From: an uncultured bacterium | GTDB lineage: Bacteria; Bacillota_I; Bacilli_A; RF39; UBA660 | Length of the DNA stretch: 37,759 nt | NCBI GenBank assembly: GCA_949292245.1 | Contig: CASEYV010000006.1 | Location: 1-37,759 of the forward strand | Direction of reading: 5' to 3' | Shown: positions 25,430 to 33,674 of the stretch, piece after piece | Position numbering within the stretch: the first letter of the stretch is position 1 | Layout: the number at the start of each line of letters is the position of its first letter | Notes under the pieces: generated by a model | What the model was told of the DNA's origin: nothing | The model's input: only the letters and a program-made list of their open reading frames with translations | Database searches by the model: none | Program-made: the position numbers and the translations under genes

Positions 25430-26385
25430 ATGGAAAAAAATTTATATATGAAATAAAATCTATACATATAGATGATGTTATAGAAAAAGTTGGTGGTGGA
25501 TACTCTGGAGCTTTATTGTATAAAGTTACAAGTGGTAATAATTGTTTTTTTCTAAAAATTCTTAAATGGGAATTGATAAAAGAAAAAATAGAAAAAATTG
25601 CTTTTATATATGAGAAATTAAATATAAAATCATTACATATAATTGAAATAGGTTATATAAAAAGTTGTGAAAAATATTATATATTATATAATTTTATAGA
25701 AGGGCAAAATTTAAAAATATATAATGATGAACAAAATACTGATTTAAAAAGTATTAAAGAAATAGGGAAAACAATAGGACAACAATTATTAAAACTAAAA
25801 AAATATGGTGATACTGATGCTAAAAATATTTTAGGTGTTTATGATATTAAGAATGATATTAAAAATTCTATAGAAAATTTTCAATTGTTAATGCAGGATA
25901 ATAATTATCGAAATATGATGCTTGAATATTATACAAAGTTAGAATTAAAAGATATGGAAAATAAATTAATAAAATATGGTAATATGTTAAAACGTAACAA
26001 TAAACCAAAGTTAATTCATGGGGATATAAAAAGATCAAATATAATGGTTGATAAAAATAAAGAGTTTCATTTTGTAGATATTGAATCAATGAAATTTAGT
26101 TATGATGTAATAAATTTTAAATATCAAATGACGTGGGCTTTATTTGATGGTAATGAAAGTGAATTTGAGTTTGTAAAAGGATGTTTTGATGGGATATATA
26201 ATAATAAAAGGCCTAAAAATTTTAATTACTATGTAATATTTGTTGTTATATTAAATTTTTTCACTGAATCTTATCATCAATATAGATATGATGATGTAAA
26301 AGATTTTAAAAAGTATATAAAAAAGTGTAGAGCAGTATTTAATAAGATAAAAGATATAGACTTATGTAATGATAATATAGTATAA
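25430..26385 (+). CDS. APH-family phosphotransferase, out of frame at an A7 tract
   Basis: The main open frame from about 25516 encodes an aminoglycoside/choline-kinase-type domain: HGDIKRSNIMV with the catalytic Asp and Asn, and VDIES with the metal-binding Asp. The nucleotide loop VGGGYSGALLYKV lies partly upstream of 25516 in the same frame, so the gene must start earlier. ATG 25430 has CGGAG in front but reads ATG-GAA-AAA-AAT and stops at once. One extra A in the A7 run (25434-25440) would give MEKKFIYEIKSIHIDD joined in frame to the kinase. This is a phase-variation-like slip, an assembly error or a real lesion. The gene follows the acyltransferase by 20 bases. Confidence 0.75.
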
Positions 26386-26519
26386 ATTTCATAATATACT
26401 AAATAAAATAATGTTTAATTGTTTAATAAAAAAGTGATATTTTCTTTTCCTTTTTTTGGTATAGAAACTAACTTATTAAAGAAGAAATTTTAAATTATTT
26501 TATAAAAAAATAAAAATAA

Positions 26520-26528
26520 TGGTATAAT
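26520..26528 (+). promoter_or_regulatory. Extended -10 promoter of the histidine-phosphatase operon
   Basis: TGGTATAAT is a perfect extended -10, followed by AAAGAAGG and the start of the phosphatase gene. It separates this two-gene unit from the kinase gene upstream. Confidence 0.6.
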
Positions 26529-26552
26529 TATTAAAGAAGGTATGTGATTTTT

Positions 26553-27200
26553 TTGACAACTATTTATTTTATTAGGCATTCACAGCCATTTAGAAAATTA
26601 TTGGGTGAATATAATGCTTACGAAGATGAACAATTAAAAAATGAAAAAAACCCATTAAGTGTTAATGGTGAAAAACTTGCAGAAAAATTAAGCAAAATAA
26701 AAGAACTTCAAAATATAGATGTTATTTATTCATCTCATTATGTTAGAGCTATGTGTACTGCTAAATATATTGCTGAAAATAATAATAAAAAATTAAATAT
26801 TGATTATAGATTGGGAGAAAGAAAGTTTGGTGTTAACAATATATCGGAATTACCAAAAAATTATTTTGAAGATCAATTTAGAAATTGGAATTATAAATTA
26901 AATAATGGTGAGTCTATTAATGAAGTTTCTGTAAGAATGAATGAAGTTGTTTTTGAAATACTTAATCAAAACCGCAATAAAAGAATTGTTATAATATCAC
27001 ATGGGACTGCAATATCTGCAATGCTGATAAAATGGTGTAAAGTTATTTTAAATGAAAAGACTAAGTTAGTTGAATTTTATTTTAATAATAAATTAGTTTT
27101 TGATGGTAATTGGAATTGTCCAGAATTATTTAAATGTGATTTTGATGATGATAATCAATTAAATACTATTAAGAATATAAAATTTGATTCAGTGAGGTAA
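26553..27200 (+). CDS. Histidine phosphatase superfamily protein
   Basis: The 215-residue protein has the phosphoglycerate-mutase-like core: the catalytic motif appears as RHSQ (R8, H9; the usual RHG or RHA is RHS here), SSHYVRAMCTA with a phosphate-binding Arg, a proton donor probably in LGERKFG, and the second His in ISHGT. Such enzymes dephosphorylate sugars, nucleotides or small molecules. The start is uncertain: GTG 26544 is only 3 bases from AAGAAGG, while TTG 26553 gives MTTIYFIRH, the usual beginning in relatives. The unknown 893-residue protein starts three bases after its stop. Confidence 0.85.
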   Translation: MTTIYFIRHSQPFRKLLGEYNAYEDEQLKNEKNPLSVNGEKLAEKLSKIKELQNIDVIYSSHYVRAMCTAKYIAENNNKKLNIDYRLGERKFGVNNISELPKNYFEDQFRNWNYKLNNGESINEVSVRMNEVVFEILNQNRNKRIVIISHGTAISAMLIKWCKVILNEKTKLVEFYFNNKLVFDGNWNCPELFKCDFDDDNQLNTIKNIKFDSVR

Positions 27201-27203
27201 TTA

Positions 27204-29885
27204 ATGAATGAACTTATTAATAAATTAAAAGATATATCAAGTTTATTAGAACTAGAAAATTTAAATGATATTAATACTAATTTACTATTATATGCTATTG
27301 CAAAAAGTTATAGATATAAATTGTTAAATGGTGTAAATATAAGATTAAATGTTAATGATATTGATACGCTTGAAATGCTTGTTGATTTTTTAATAACTGA
27401 TGAAGATATACTATTTTATATGTATAAAAATGGGTTTGTTATTTCAAAAGAGGAATTAGAAGTAATTTTTAATATTGTTTTTCAAAAATATCATTATTCA
27501 TATCAATTGGAAAGTTTTTTTAAGAACTTTTTTAGAAGTGTAGATGAATTAAATGACTTTGTAAAAGAACATGATAAATTTTTTGAAAAGTATATTAATG
27601 TTGAAAATGTATACGTTCCATTAATATTAAAAGGTTGTGATAGTTTTATTGAATTAGTATTAAAAAGTAATCATTTTGAACTTATTTCTAATTTAGAAAA
27701 TTATTCATTATCTAATCTTAAATTATTAGCACAATTATTAAAGAAGAATATTAATCTTCCATATTATTTAGGTAATGATAGATATGCACAACTTTTATTT
27801 GACTTAAAATTAGATTTAAATCTAGATGAATTTTGTAATTTATTAAGTTTACTTAAAGAAAAAGCTTGTTATGATAGAAAAAATAGTGAGACAAATATTA
27901 GTTCTTTTACAAAATTAGTAAATGAAAATATAGATTATTTAATTGATGCTGCGTCTAAAACGAGTATATTACCAAAATGTTTAGTAGAATCAAGCGCTTT
28001 TAGAGATGGTTGTATAAAAAGAAATAGATTTGATCTAGCAGTTAAATGTATTTTGCCGTTAGATATTACGACAAATAGAGAATTAATGAAAGCTTACTGT
28101 AAAGAATTAAATATTGCTCCTAAAGATTTTAATGAAAGATGTACTTGGCTTTTAAATTATTATCGAAAAAACAATAATATTTTTAATACTATTATAGGAG
28201 AGTCTTTAAAAAATAATGTTTATAGTTTTAATAAAGATCATTATGAAAGATTTATAAATGATGTGGAAATTCAAATGGCTATTTCTAAGTTAAGTGATAA
28301 AGAATTGGAAGTTTTGTCAAAAATATTAAACTTTTATAATTTTAATGAATATGATATTTCAGCTATGATTGTTAATATAATTAATAATATTAGTGATTAT
28401 AAAGATTTAATAAATTCTTTGGATATAGATAATATTTCAGAACAAGATTTAAGAATGTTAGTTAGTGTTTTACAATTACCAAATAATTTATATCAAATTA
28501 ATGATTCTACAGCATTACAAAATTACAATGAATTAAAGAAACAATATTTTATGAATAATAATTCAAGTGATTTAGATGTTTATAAAAATAATTTATTAAA
28601 AATGCTATTTAATATAGATTTAAAAGAAGCAAAATATATTAATTTAAAGTATTGTTTTGAATGTAATAATCTTAAAAATACTGAATTACCATTACCAATA
28701 TATAATTATTTAGTATTAATTAATAAAATTGTTTTATCAAATAATTTAGATGAATTATCTACTTTATTTAATGATTTAAAAGATTGGATAACTTATGATT
28801 TAGAAATACCTTTTGAATCATTTTTAAGAGCTCAATATACAAATCTATATTCAAAATCTTTATACAAAATAGATGAAAGAAAGCATATTTATGGCCCTAA
28901 AGATAGTTTGTATTATGAAACAAATTATAATGGAAAAGATATTCAAATATGTGTTCCGAGAGAAAAATTTTATTTTTTGGTTCATTGTGTAGGTTCTTGT
29001 TCTTTAGCATCAGAAGTTTTTCATACAAATTATAAAATTGATTGGTTAGATAGACCACAAATACAAAATCATTTTATATCTTGTAGTTATATAAATGAAT
29101 TAGGAATATATTCTATTAGATCTCAAGGAAGTATCATTTTAGGGTTTTCTTCTTTAGAAAATAGTTCAATTTTGGGTATGGGCAATTCTGATATTGATTC
29201 CTTAGGGAGATATGCAAATTCTTATTATGGTTCGCGAGAGTTGCAAGAGGGAAATGGTACGAGAGCAAGGTATTTTATTCCTTCTGAACTTCTTAAAACT
29301 ATAAGTAATGGATATAATGAAGTTGTAATTGAAAGAAGAAATAATGATAAAGCAAAAGATAAAGAATTTAAAAGAAAACCTGATTATATAATAATGATGG
29401 CAGATTCTTTAGAACAAAGTAATTTTAATTGTTTAGAAGCTTTATATCGTAAACAATTATCATTCATATCAGAAGATGATAGAAATGTAATAAAGCAAAT
29501 GGGTAGTCGAGGTAAATTAAAAGAATTTTTAAAAAAGTATATTGATGTAATATCTCGTTTTGCTGCTCTTCAGGGATTAGATGCAAATGATTTAATTAAT
29601 ATGTATGTTGATTTAGTTTTTAAATCAAAGTATTACGAGGATTGTTTGAAAGCTGCAAGTGAATTTGATATTCCATTAGTAGTGATAGATAGAACTTATT
29701 ATTTTAATAAAATGTTAGAAGAATCTACTATATATAGTGGTGAGGAAATTAAAGTAATTTCTAGTTTTTATTCTAATGAAAGTGAATCAAGAAAAAAACA
29801 AATTTTTAATATGGTTGCAAATGGAAAAAATTTAACTTCGATTATGCAGATTAAAGGATCTAATAATTTTACAATTAGTATTTAA
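27204..29885 (+). CDS. Large unknown protein with possible ADP-ribosyltransferase-like C-terminus
   Basis: The 893-residue protein has no signal peptide or membrane helix. About residues 1-560 are Leu/Asn/Asp-rich and mostly helical without recognised motifs. Residues about 565-845 hold the domain shared with the 449-residue protein: FLVHCVGSCS (His594), HFISCSYIN (Ser626, Ser628, Tyr629) and YNEVVIERR (Glu706). His594 to Tyr629 is 35 residues and Tyr629 to Glu706 is 77; in PARP-type H-Y-E enzymes these gaps are about 34 and 92. That makes an ADP-ribosyltransferase fold worth testing but unproven. GTGAGG gives the ribosome-binding site. The gene is coupled to the histidine phosphatase. Confidence 0.6.
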   Translation: MNELINKLKDISSLLELENLNDINTNLLLYAIAKSYRYKLLNGVNIRLNVNDIDTLEMLVDFLITDEDILFYMYKNGFVISKEELEVIFNIVFQKYHYSYQLESFFKNFFRSVDELNDFVKEHDKFFEKYINVENVYVPLILKGCDSFIELVLKSNHFELISNLENYSLSNLKLLAQLLKKNINLPYYLGNDRYAQLLFDLKLDLNLDEFCNLLSLLKEKACYDRKNSETNISSFTKLVNENIDYLIDAASKTSILPKCLVESSAFRDGCIKRNRFDLAVKCILPLDITTNRELMKAYCKELNIAPKDFNERCTWLLNYYRKNNNIFNTIIGESLKNNVYSFNKDHYERFINDVEIQMAISKLSDKELEVLSKILNFYNFNEYDISAMIVNIINNISDYKDLINSLDIDNISEQDLRMLVSVLQLPNNLYQINDSTALQNYNELKKQYFMNNNSSDLDVYKNNLLKMLFNIDLKEAKYINLKYCFECNNLKNTELPLPIYNYLVLINKIVLSNNLDELSTLFNDLKDWITYDLEIPFESFLRAQYTNLYSKSLYKIDERKHIYGPKDSLYYETNYNGKDIQICVPREKFYFLVHCVGSCSLASEVFHTNYKIDWLDRPQIQNHFISCSYINELGIYSIRSQGSIILGFSSLENSSILGMGNSDIDSLGRYANSYYGSRELQEGNGTRARYFIPSELLKTISNGYNEVVIERRNNDKAKDKEFKRKPDYIIMMADSLEQSNFNCLEALYRKQLSFISEDDRNVIKQMGSRGKLKEFLKKYIDVISRFAALQGLDANDLINMYVDLVFKSKYYEDCLKAASEFDIPLVVIDRTYYFNKMLEESTIYSGEEIKVISSFYSNESESRKKQIFNMVANGKNLTSIMQIKGSNNFTISI

Positions 29886-29930
29886 AAATATAATAATGTA
29901 TTAACATAAATTTATTACTTTATAGTTTAA

Positions 29931-29962
29931 TATTTATATAAAATAAAAACCTAGGAACTTTT
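29931..29962 (+). repeat. Left copy of a 32-bp direct repeat flanking a decaying island
   Basis: The first 20 bases (TATTTATATAAAATAAAAAC) are identical to 33501-33520. The following 12 (CTAGGAACTTTT) differ at only two positions from the right copy. The right copy lies in the tRNA-Gly terminator. This suggests an integration scar, or a duplicated terminator. Confidence 0.6.
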
Positions 29963-29988
29963 AAAAATTAAGTCTATAAGATTTTATT

Positions 29989-30007
29989 AAATTTATCAGA
30001 TAAATTT
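29989..30007 (+). repeat. 9-bp inverted repeat upstream of the island's first gene
   Basis: AAATTTATC (29989-29997) and GATAAATTT (29999-30007) are perfect arms around one base, 44 bases before the extended -10 at 30051. It may be an operator, but A/T-only content makes chance occurrence possible. Confidence 0.35.
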
Positions 30008-30050
30008 TTATATCTATTTTTAAACATAATCTATAATATTTCAAAAAAAA

Positions 30051-30059
30051 TGATATAAT
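30051..30059 (+). promoter_or_regulatory. Extended -10 promoter of the island's first gene
   Basis: TGATATAAT fits TGnTATAAT exactly. The leader to ATG 30112 is about 45 bases, longer than for other genes in the window. Confidence 0.5.
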
Positions 30060-30111
30060 AATATACGTAATTAATTCATATTACTAATTTTTATTGGGGG
30101 CGAGAAAATTA

Positions 30112-30318
30112 ATGCGTTTTAAAAATCCAAGATCTTTATTATCTAATGTGTCAAATATGAAAAAATGTCAAATATTATATGAGATTGAAAATATGCAAAA
30201 TGACATAATAATAACAAATTCAATTGAAGATATTGTTGAAAATATAATAAACAGGGGACAGTACAAAAGCCAAATTGTTTTTATGATAGAAATTTTTATT
30301 ATGAAAAGTAATTTATAA
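30112..30318 (+). CDS. Small hypothetical protein (68 residues)
   Basis: The product starts MRFKNPRSLLSNVSNMKK and has a central acidic segment (ENMQNDIIITNSIEDIVENII). No family, signal peptide or motif is recognised. A GGGGGCGAG sequence precedes ATG 30112 and an extended -10 lies further upstream; a TTG at 30094 would add six residues but overlaps that site. The C-terminal part (GQYKSQIVFMIEIFIMKSNL) looks like out-of-frame or eroded sequence, so it may be the remnant of a longer gene. It begins the repeat-bounded island and precedes the HD hydrolase by 29 bases. Confidence 0.4.
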   Translation: MRFKNPRSLLSNVSNMKKCQILYEIENMQNDIIITNSIEDIVENIINRGQYKSQIVFMIEIFIMKSNL

Positions 30319-30347
30319 AGTTTTGGGGTTTATGAGTGAGGTTTAAA

Positions 30348-31451
30348 ATGAACAAATATTATGATAGTTTAAATGATGAAGTAAAAGAATATTTTAATAT
30401 TCTATCACCGGAATTTCCAGAATGGTTGGTAGAATATATTAATACTCCTGAAATGGAGAGAATTAGTAAAATTAGTATGAGTTGTGGTATGGATTATTCC
30501 AAATGCTTTAATGTTAAATATTGGTATTCGAATTTGGATCATAGTGTTGGTGTTGCATTAATTATTTGGCATTTTACACACGATAAAAAGCAAACTTTGG
30601 CTGGTTTATTTCATGACATTGCTTCGCCGGTATTTAGGCATTGTATAGATTATATGAATGGAGATTCAGAAACTCAAGAATCTACTGAAGAAAAAACTTC
30701 TGATATTATTAGAAATTCTTCAAAAATTATGAGTTTGTTAAAAAGGGATGGTATAAAATTAGAAGAAGTAGTTGATTATAAAATTTATCCCATTGCTGAT
30801 AATGCAATACCAAGATTATCCGCAGATAGATTTGAATATACTTTTGCAAGTGGATTAACTTTCTTTAGAATTTGGGAATTAGATAAAATTAGAAAAATAT
30901 ATAATAATATTGTAATAACTATAAATGAAAATGGTGCACAAGAACTTGCTTTTAGAGATAAAGAAGTTTGTGAAGAATATATAGATACAATTTCAAAATT
31001 ATGGCCTGAATGGGTAAGTGATAAAGGTAGAACAGTAATGCAATTTTTAGCAGATATGTGTAAGTCAATGAATAATGCTGGTTATTTAACAGTAGAAGAT
31101 TTATATACTCTATCTGAACAAGAAGTAATTGATAAAATTTTAACATGTGAAGATAAATATTTATCAGATTGCTTTAAACTATTTCAAGATGCAAATAAAG
31201 TTCATAAAAGTTCAATACCTGTTAGTGAAAAATATTGTGTTAATGTAAGCGCAAAAACACGATATGTTGTACCATTAGTTAAAATTGGTGATAATGCGGT
31301 TAGAATAAATCAAGTATCAAACACAGCTGCTCATCAAATTACAGATTATTTAAATTCTCCAAAAGGTGGATGTTATACATATTTTGATTTTCAATTTGTA
31401 CCTTACGGAGAAGTAGTTGCAAAAAAACTTATTAAAAAAGGCAATGTTTAA
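30348..31451 (+). CDS. HD-domain hydrolase (dGTPase/SAMHD1-like core)
   Basis: The 367-residue protein has an HD domain with H65 (LDHSVGVALI), H89-D90 (GLFHDIASPVFRH) and a later Asp in RLSADRFEYT, which is the arrangement seen in dGTPase/SAMHD1-type triphosphohydrolases and related HD proteins. A C-terminal extension of about 190 residues without motifs follows. The substrate is unknown, with nucleotides the best guess. GTGAGG (30336-30341) is the ribosome-binding site for ATG 30348; the GTG inside it would be a false start. This is the only large intact gene of the island, and the third HD hydrolase in this window. Confidence 0.82.
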   Translation: MNKYYDSLNDEVKEYFNILSPEFPEWLVEYINTPEMERISKISMSCGMDYSKCFNVKYWYSNLDHSVGVALIIWHFTHDKKQTLAGLFHDIASPVFRHCIDYMNGDSETQESTEEKTSDIIRNSSKIMSLLKRDGIKLEEVVDYKIYPIADNAIPRLSADRFEYTFASGLTFFRIWELDKIRKIYNNIVITINENGAQELAFRDKEVCEEYIDTISKLWPEWVSDKGRTVMQFLADMCKSMNNAGYLTVEDLYTLSEQEVIDKILTCEDKYLSDCFKLFQDANKVHKSSIPVSEKYCVNVSAKTRYVVPLVKIGDNAVRINQVSNTAAHQITDYLNSPKGGCYTYFDFQFVPYGEVVAKKLIKKGNV

Positions 31452-31495
31452 TCTTTATCATTTTTAAAATATATTAAATAATAAAATTTATTGTT

Positions 31496-31633
31496 ATGTA
31501 TGGCCCTGAAGCAATTCAAAATAAAAAGGCAAAAATTATTATTTCAACTAATCGTGGCAAAATAAAATTGAAAATTAAATTAAATGACTATTATTTAAGT
31601 CTAAAGGATTTTACTAATGAACCAAGTGACTAA
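31496..31633 (+). other. Short ORF or gene remnant of 45 codons
   Basis: ATG 31496 to TAA 31631-31633 encodes a lysine-rich 45-residue sequence (starting MYGPEAIQNKKAK). There is no ribosome-binding site and no family is recognised. Given the broken genes on its right, it is more likely a remnant than a functional gene. Confidence 0.25.
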
Positions 31634-31650
31634 ATTATGGAGGTGTATAG

Positions 31651-32092
31651 ATGGCTGAAATAAGTGTCTTAAATCAAAAAATATCATACTTTAAAATAGA
31701 AAATGAAGATTATATTCCAATTACTGATAAGTTTAAATCTAAAGATGGAGATTTTTTTGTCAAATTGGTTAAGAAATAGAAATACTATTGAATTCTTAGA
31801 AATTTAGGAAGAAATACATAATCTTAATTTTAATTATGGCGAATTCGCCATAATTAAAAGTCAAGCATGTTTAAATAGTTATAAAATAAGTGTTAAAGAA
31901 TGGGTAGAAAAAATTAATGTAAATGGTATAATATCAAAAGCAAGAAGATATGGTGGAACTTATGCTCACAAAGATGTTGCTTTTGAATTTGGAACGTGAA
32001 TTAGTCCAAAATTTAAACTACTTTTAATTAAAGAATTTGAAAGATTAAAAAGATTAAACAAGATAGTTTTTCACAAATCAAGTATTAAATAA
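31651..32092 (+). pseudogene. KilA-N domain protein, broken by one frameshift and two stops
   Basis: ATG 31651 behind GGAGGTG opens MAEISVLNQKISYF. At a T7 run (31752-31758) the frame shifts by one; six Ts would restore DFLSNWLRNRNTIEFLE, a hallmark of KilA-N proteins. Continuing in the new frame there is TAG at 31805-31807 where relatives have Trp, then RRYGGTYAHKDVAFEF, then TGA at 31997-31999, again in place of a Trp, and ISPKFKLLLIKEFERLKR to the final TAA. KilA-N is a DNA-binding domain of phage and mobile-element antirepressor-like proteins, so this marks former mobile DNA. The following 195 bases up to the HAD pseudogene show no convincing ORF. Confidence 0.85.
31828..31859 (+). repeat. 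Perfect 32-bp palindrome inside the KilA-N pseudogene
   Basis: The sequence reads the same on both strands from 31828 to 31859, with the centre GGCGAATTCGCC at 31838-31849. It lies between the TAG codon and the KilA-N core. Confidence 0.8.
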
Positions 32093-32287
32093 TACTGATA
32101 TGAAATATTTAAAATGAGATAATTTAAAAGGAAAATATAATATTTAAAAGGGCAACATTAGATAATTTGATAGATATTCAAATTTTAATAATAAATTATT
32201 TAAATTAGAAATTAATAATGTTTAATGATTATAAAAAAAATTAAAAAGGGATTTAATAAAAAATAATATTGTAAGGTGATATATGTT

Positions 32288-33026
32288 ATGCAAAGATTAG
32301 ATGCATTAAATTTAAAAGGAAAGAGATACATAATTTTTGATATGGATGGAACTCTAATTGACTCTATTGGTGTATGGAATAAAACAGATCAAAAATTAAT
32401 CGAAGAATATGCAAGAGTATCAAATGATTTAGATTCCATACAATTGGAAAGAGATGCCTTTCTTCATAGTAATCAAGATAGCGATATTTATTTGGCTTAT
32501 TGTGAACATTTGATTAAAGTATGATTTTAGTATTCATAATGCAGAAGAATTACTTAGAATAAGATGGGATAAATCAGGAGAAATTTTAGAAAGAGAAATT
32601 GATTTTAAACCTGATGTTCCAGAACTAATAACAAAACTAAAGCGATTGGGTTTTACTTTAATATTAGCAACTATGACAACACAAGTTCAATTAGATATTT
32701 ATTCTAAAAAGAATCAGAAAATGATAAAACAAATGGATATTTCAAAAGTATTTGACTTCATTATCAAAAAAGAAGATGTTAAAAATAAGAAGCCTGATCC
32801 AGAAATCTATAATATTATAATGAAACATTATAATGCACGACCTAATGAGTGTTTAATATTTGAGGATTCATATACAGGTGTTTTAGCAAGTAAAAATGCA
32901 GGTATTGAAGTTGTAAATGTTTATGACAAATATGCAGATTTAGATAGAAATAAAATTAATGCAATAACTGATTATAGTATTTTAAATTATAGAGAGTTTA
33001 TTGACTTTTTAGAACGTATTTATTGA
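32288..33026 (+). pseudogene. HAD-superfamily phosphatase split by a frameshift
   Basis: ATG 32288 (AAGGTGATA upstream) begins a HAD hydrolase with motif I FDMDGTLIDS. At about 32518 the frame ends in CEHLIKV followed by TGA; dropping one base rejoins KYDFSIHNAEELL in the next frame, which runs on to TGA at about 33026 through PDVPELITKLKRLGF, motif II ATMTT, motif III KNKKPDPEIY, and motif IV FEDSYTGVLASKNAG. All four HAD motifs survive, so the lesion is recent. The family is beta-phosphoglucomutase-like (phosphosugar or nucleotide phosphatases). Confidence 0.85.
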
Positions 33027-33051
33027 AAGCATCAAAGAGTAGAAGGTAACA

Positions 33052-33465
33052 ATGAAAGAAATAGATAAAATAGTTTTTATATATTTAAATAATGGTAAGA
33101 TATTAAGTATTTTATCAAAAGAAAAAAATCCTTATTATATACCAGGCGAAAAAAGAGAAAGGACTGAAACTGATGAAGAAACTTTAATTGGAGAATGTAT
33201 GGAAGAATTAACTATAGATATATTAAAAGATACAATCAAATGTTTGAGTTTTTAAAGCACAAGTACATGTCAAGGCAGAGGTGTTATAGTTAAAATGCCT
33301 TGTTATATAGCTGACTTTGAAGAAATTTTAAAACTGGCTTCAGAAATTGAAGAAATAAAGTGGCTAGATTATAGTAATTTGAAAGTGACAATTTCACCTG
33401 TTGATAAATTAATATTTAAAATTTATATGATAATCATTAAAAATATTTTAGATGAAAAAAAGTAA
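33052..33465 (+). pseudogene. NUDIX hydrolase with compensating frameshifts and a stop
   Basis: ATG 33052 opens a NUDIX domain with IPGEKRERTETDEETL...ECMEELT, a NUDIX-box-like signature in which one Gly is lost and REx2EE becomes ECMEEL. TAA at 33253-33255 ends the frame after CLSF. The family continuation is partly in the +1 frame (FKAQVHVKAE) and then back in the original frame (GVIVKMPCYIADFEEI, SEIEEIKWLDYS, SPVDKLIF) to TAA 33463-33465. An inserted T and a later one-base loss explain this. The gene sits 25 bases behind the HAD pseudogene and probably belonged to its operon. Confidence 0.8.
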
Positions 33466-33500
33466 ATTACTTTTATGATTTTTACCTATTTTTTAATAAT

Positions 33501-33532
33501 TATTTATATAAAATAAAAACTTACGAACTTTT
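33501..33532 (+). repeat. Right copy of the 32-bp direct repeat, next to tRNA-Gly
   Basis: This copy covers part of the tRNA-Gly terminator: its first 20 bases match 29931-29950 exactly and the rest nearly so. The interval between copies (29963-33500) holds mostly broken genes. Confidence 0.6.
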
Positions 33533-33547
33533 TACAGTCCGTAAGTT
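33511..33547 (-). terminator. Terminator of tRNA-Gly
   Basis: On the minus strand AACTTACGGACT (33547-33536) pairs with AGTTCGTAAGTT (33529-33518), 12 bp with one G-U, around the loop GTAAAA, followed by TTTTTATTT. It begins 10 bases after the CCA end of the tRNA. Confidence 0.85.
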
Positions 33548-33556
33548 GTATTCAAA

Positions 33557-33631
33557 TGGAGCAAGTGAGGAGGATCGAACTCCCATCTCAACCTTGGCAA
33601 GGTCGTATACTAGCCATTGTACTACACCTGC
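33557..33631 (-). tRNA. tRNA-Gly (anticodon GCC)
   Basis: Read on the minus strand, GCAGGTG pairs with CACTTGC as the 7-bp acceptor stem. The D arm contains TACAATGGCTAGTA. The anticodon stem CGACC/GGTTG closes the loop TTGCCAA with anticodon GCC, and the T arm GGGAG-TTCGATC-CTCCT follows. The discriminator T and CCA are encoded (33560-33557). The minus-strand promoter and terminator are both visible. Confidence 0.95.
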
Positions 33632-33639
33632 GTAAATAA

Positions 33640-33668
33640 ATTGTATCAAATTATTACTTTTTTTGCAA
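33640..33668 (-). promoter_or_regulatory. Promoter of tRNA-Gly
   Basis: On the minus strand TTGCAA (33668-33663) and TACAAT (33645-33640) are 17 bases apart, and the -10 is 8 bases before the mature tRNA 5' end. Confidence 0.6.
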
Positions 33669-33674
33669 CAATAA

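Noticed and set aside
31997-31999. TGA read as tryptophan (code 4)
   Set aside because: A TGA in a Trp position of the KilA-N remnant might suggest code 4, but a TAG occupies another Trp position in the same remnant, intact genes use TGG throughout, and the response regulator ends in TGA with an ATGA overlap.
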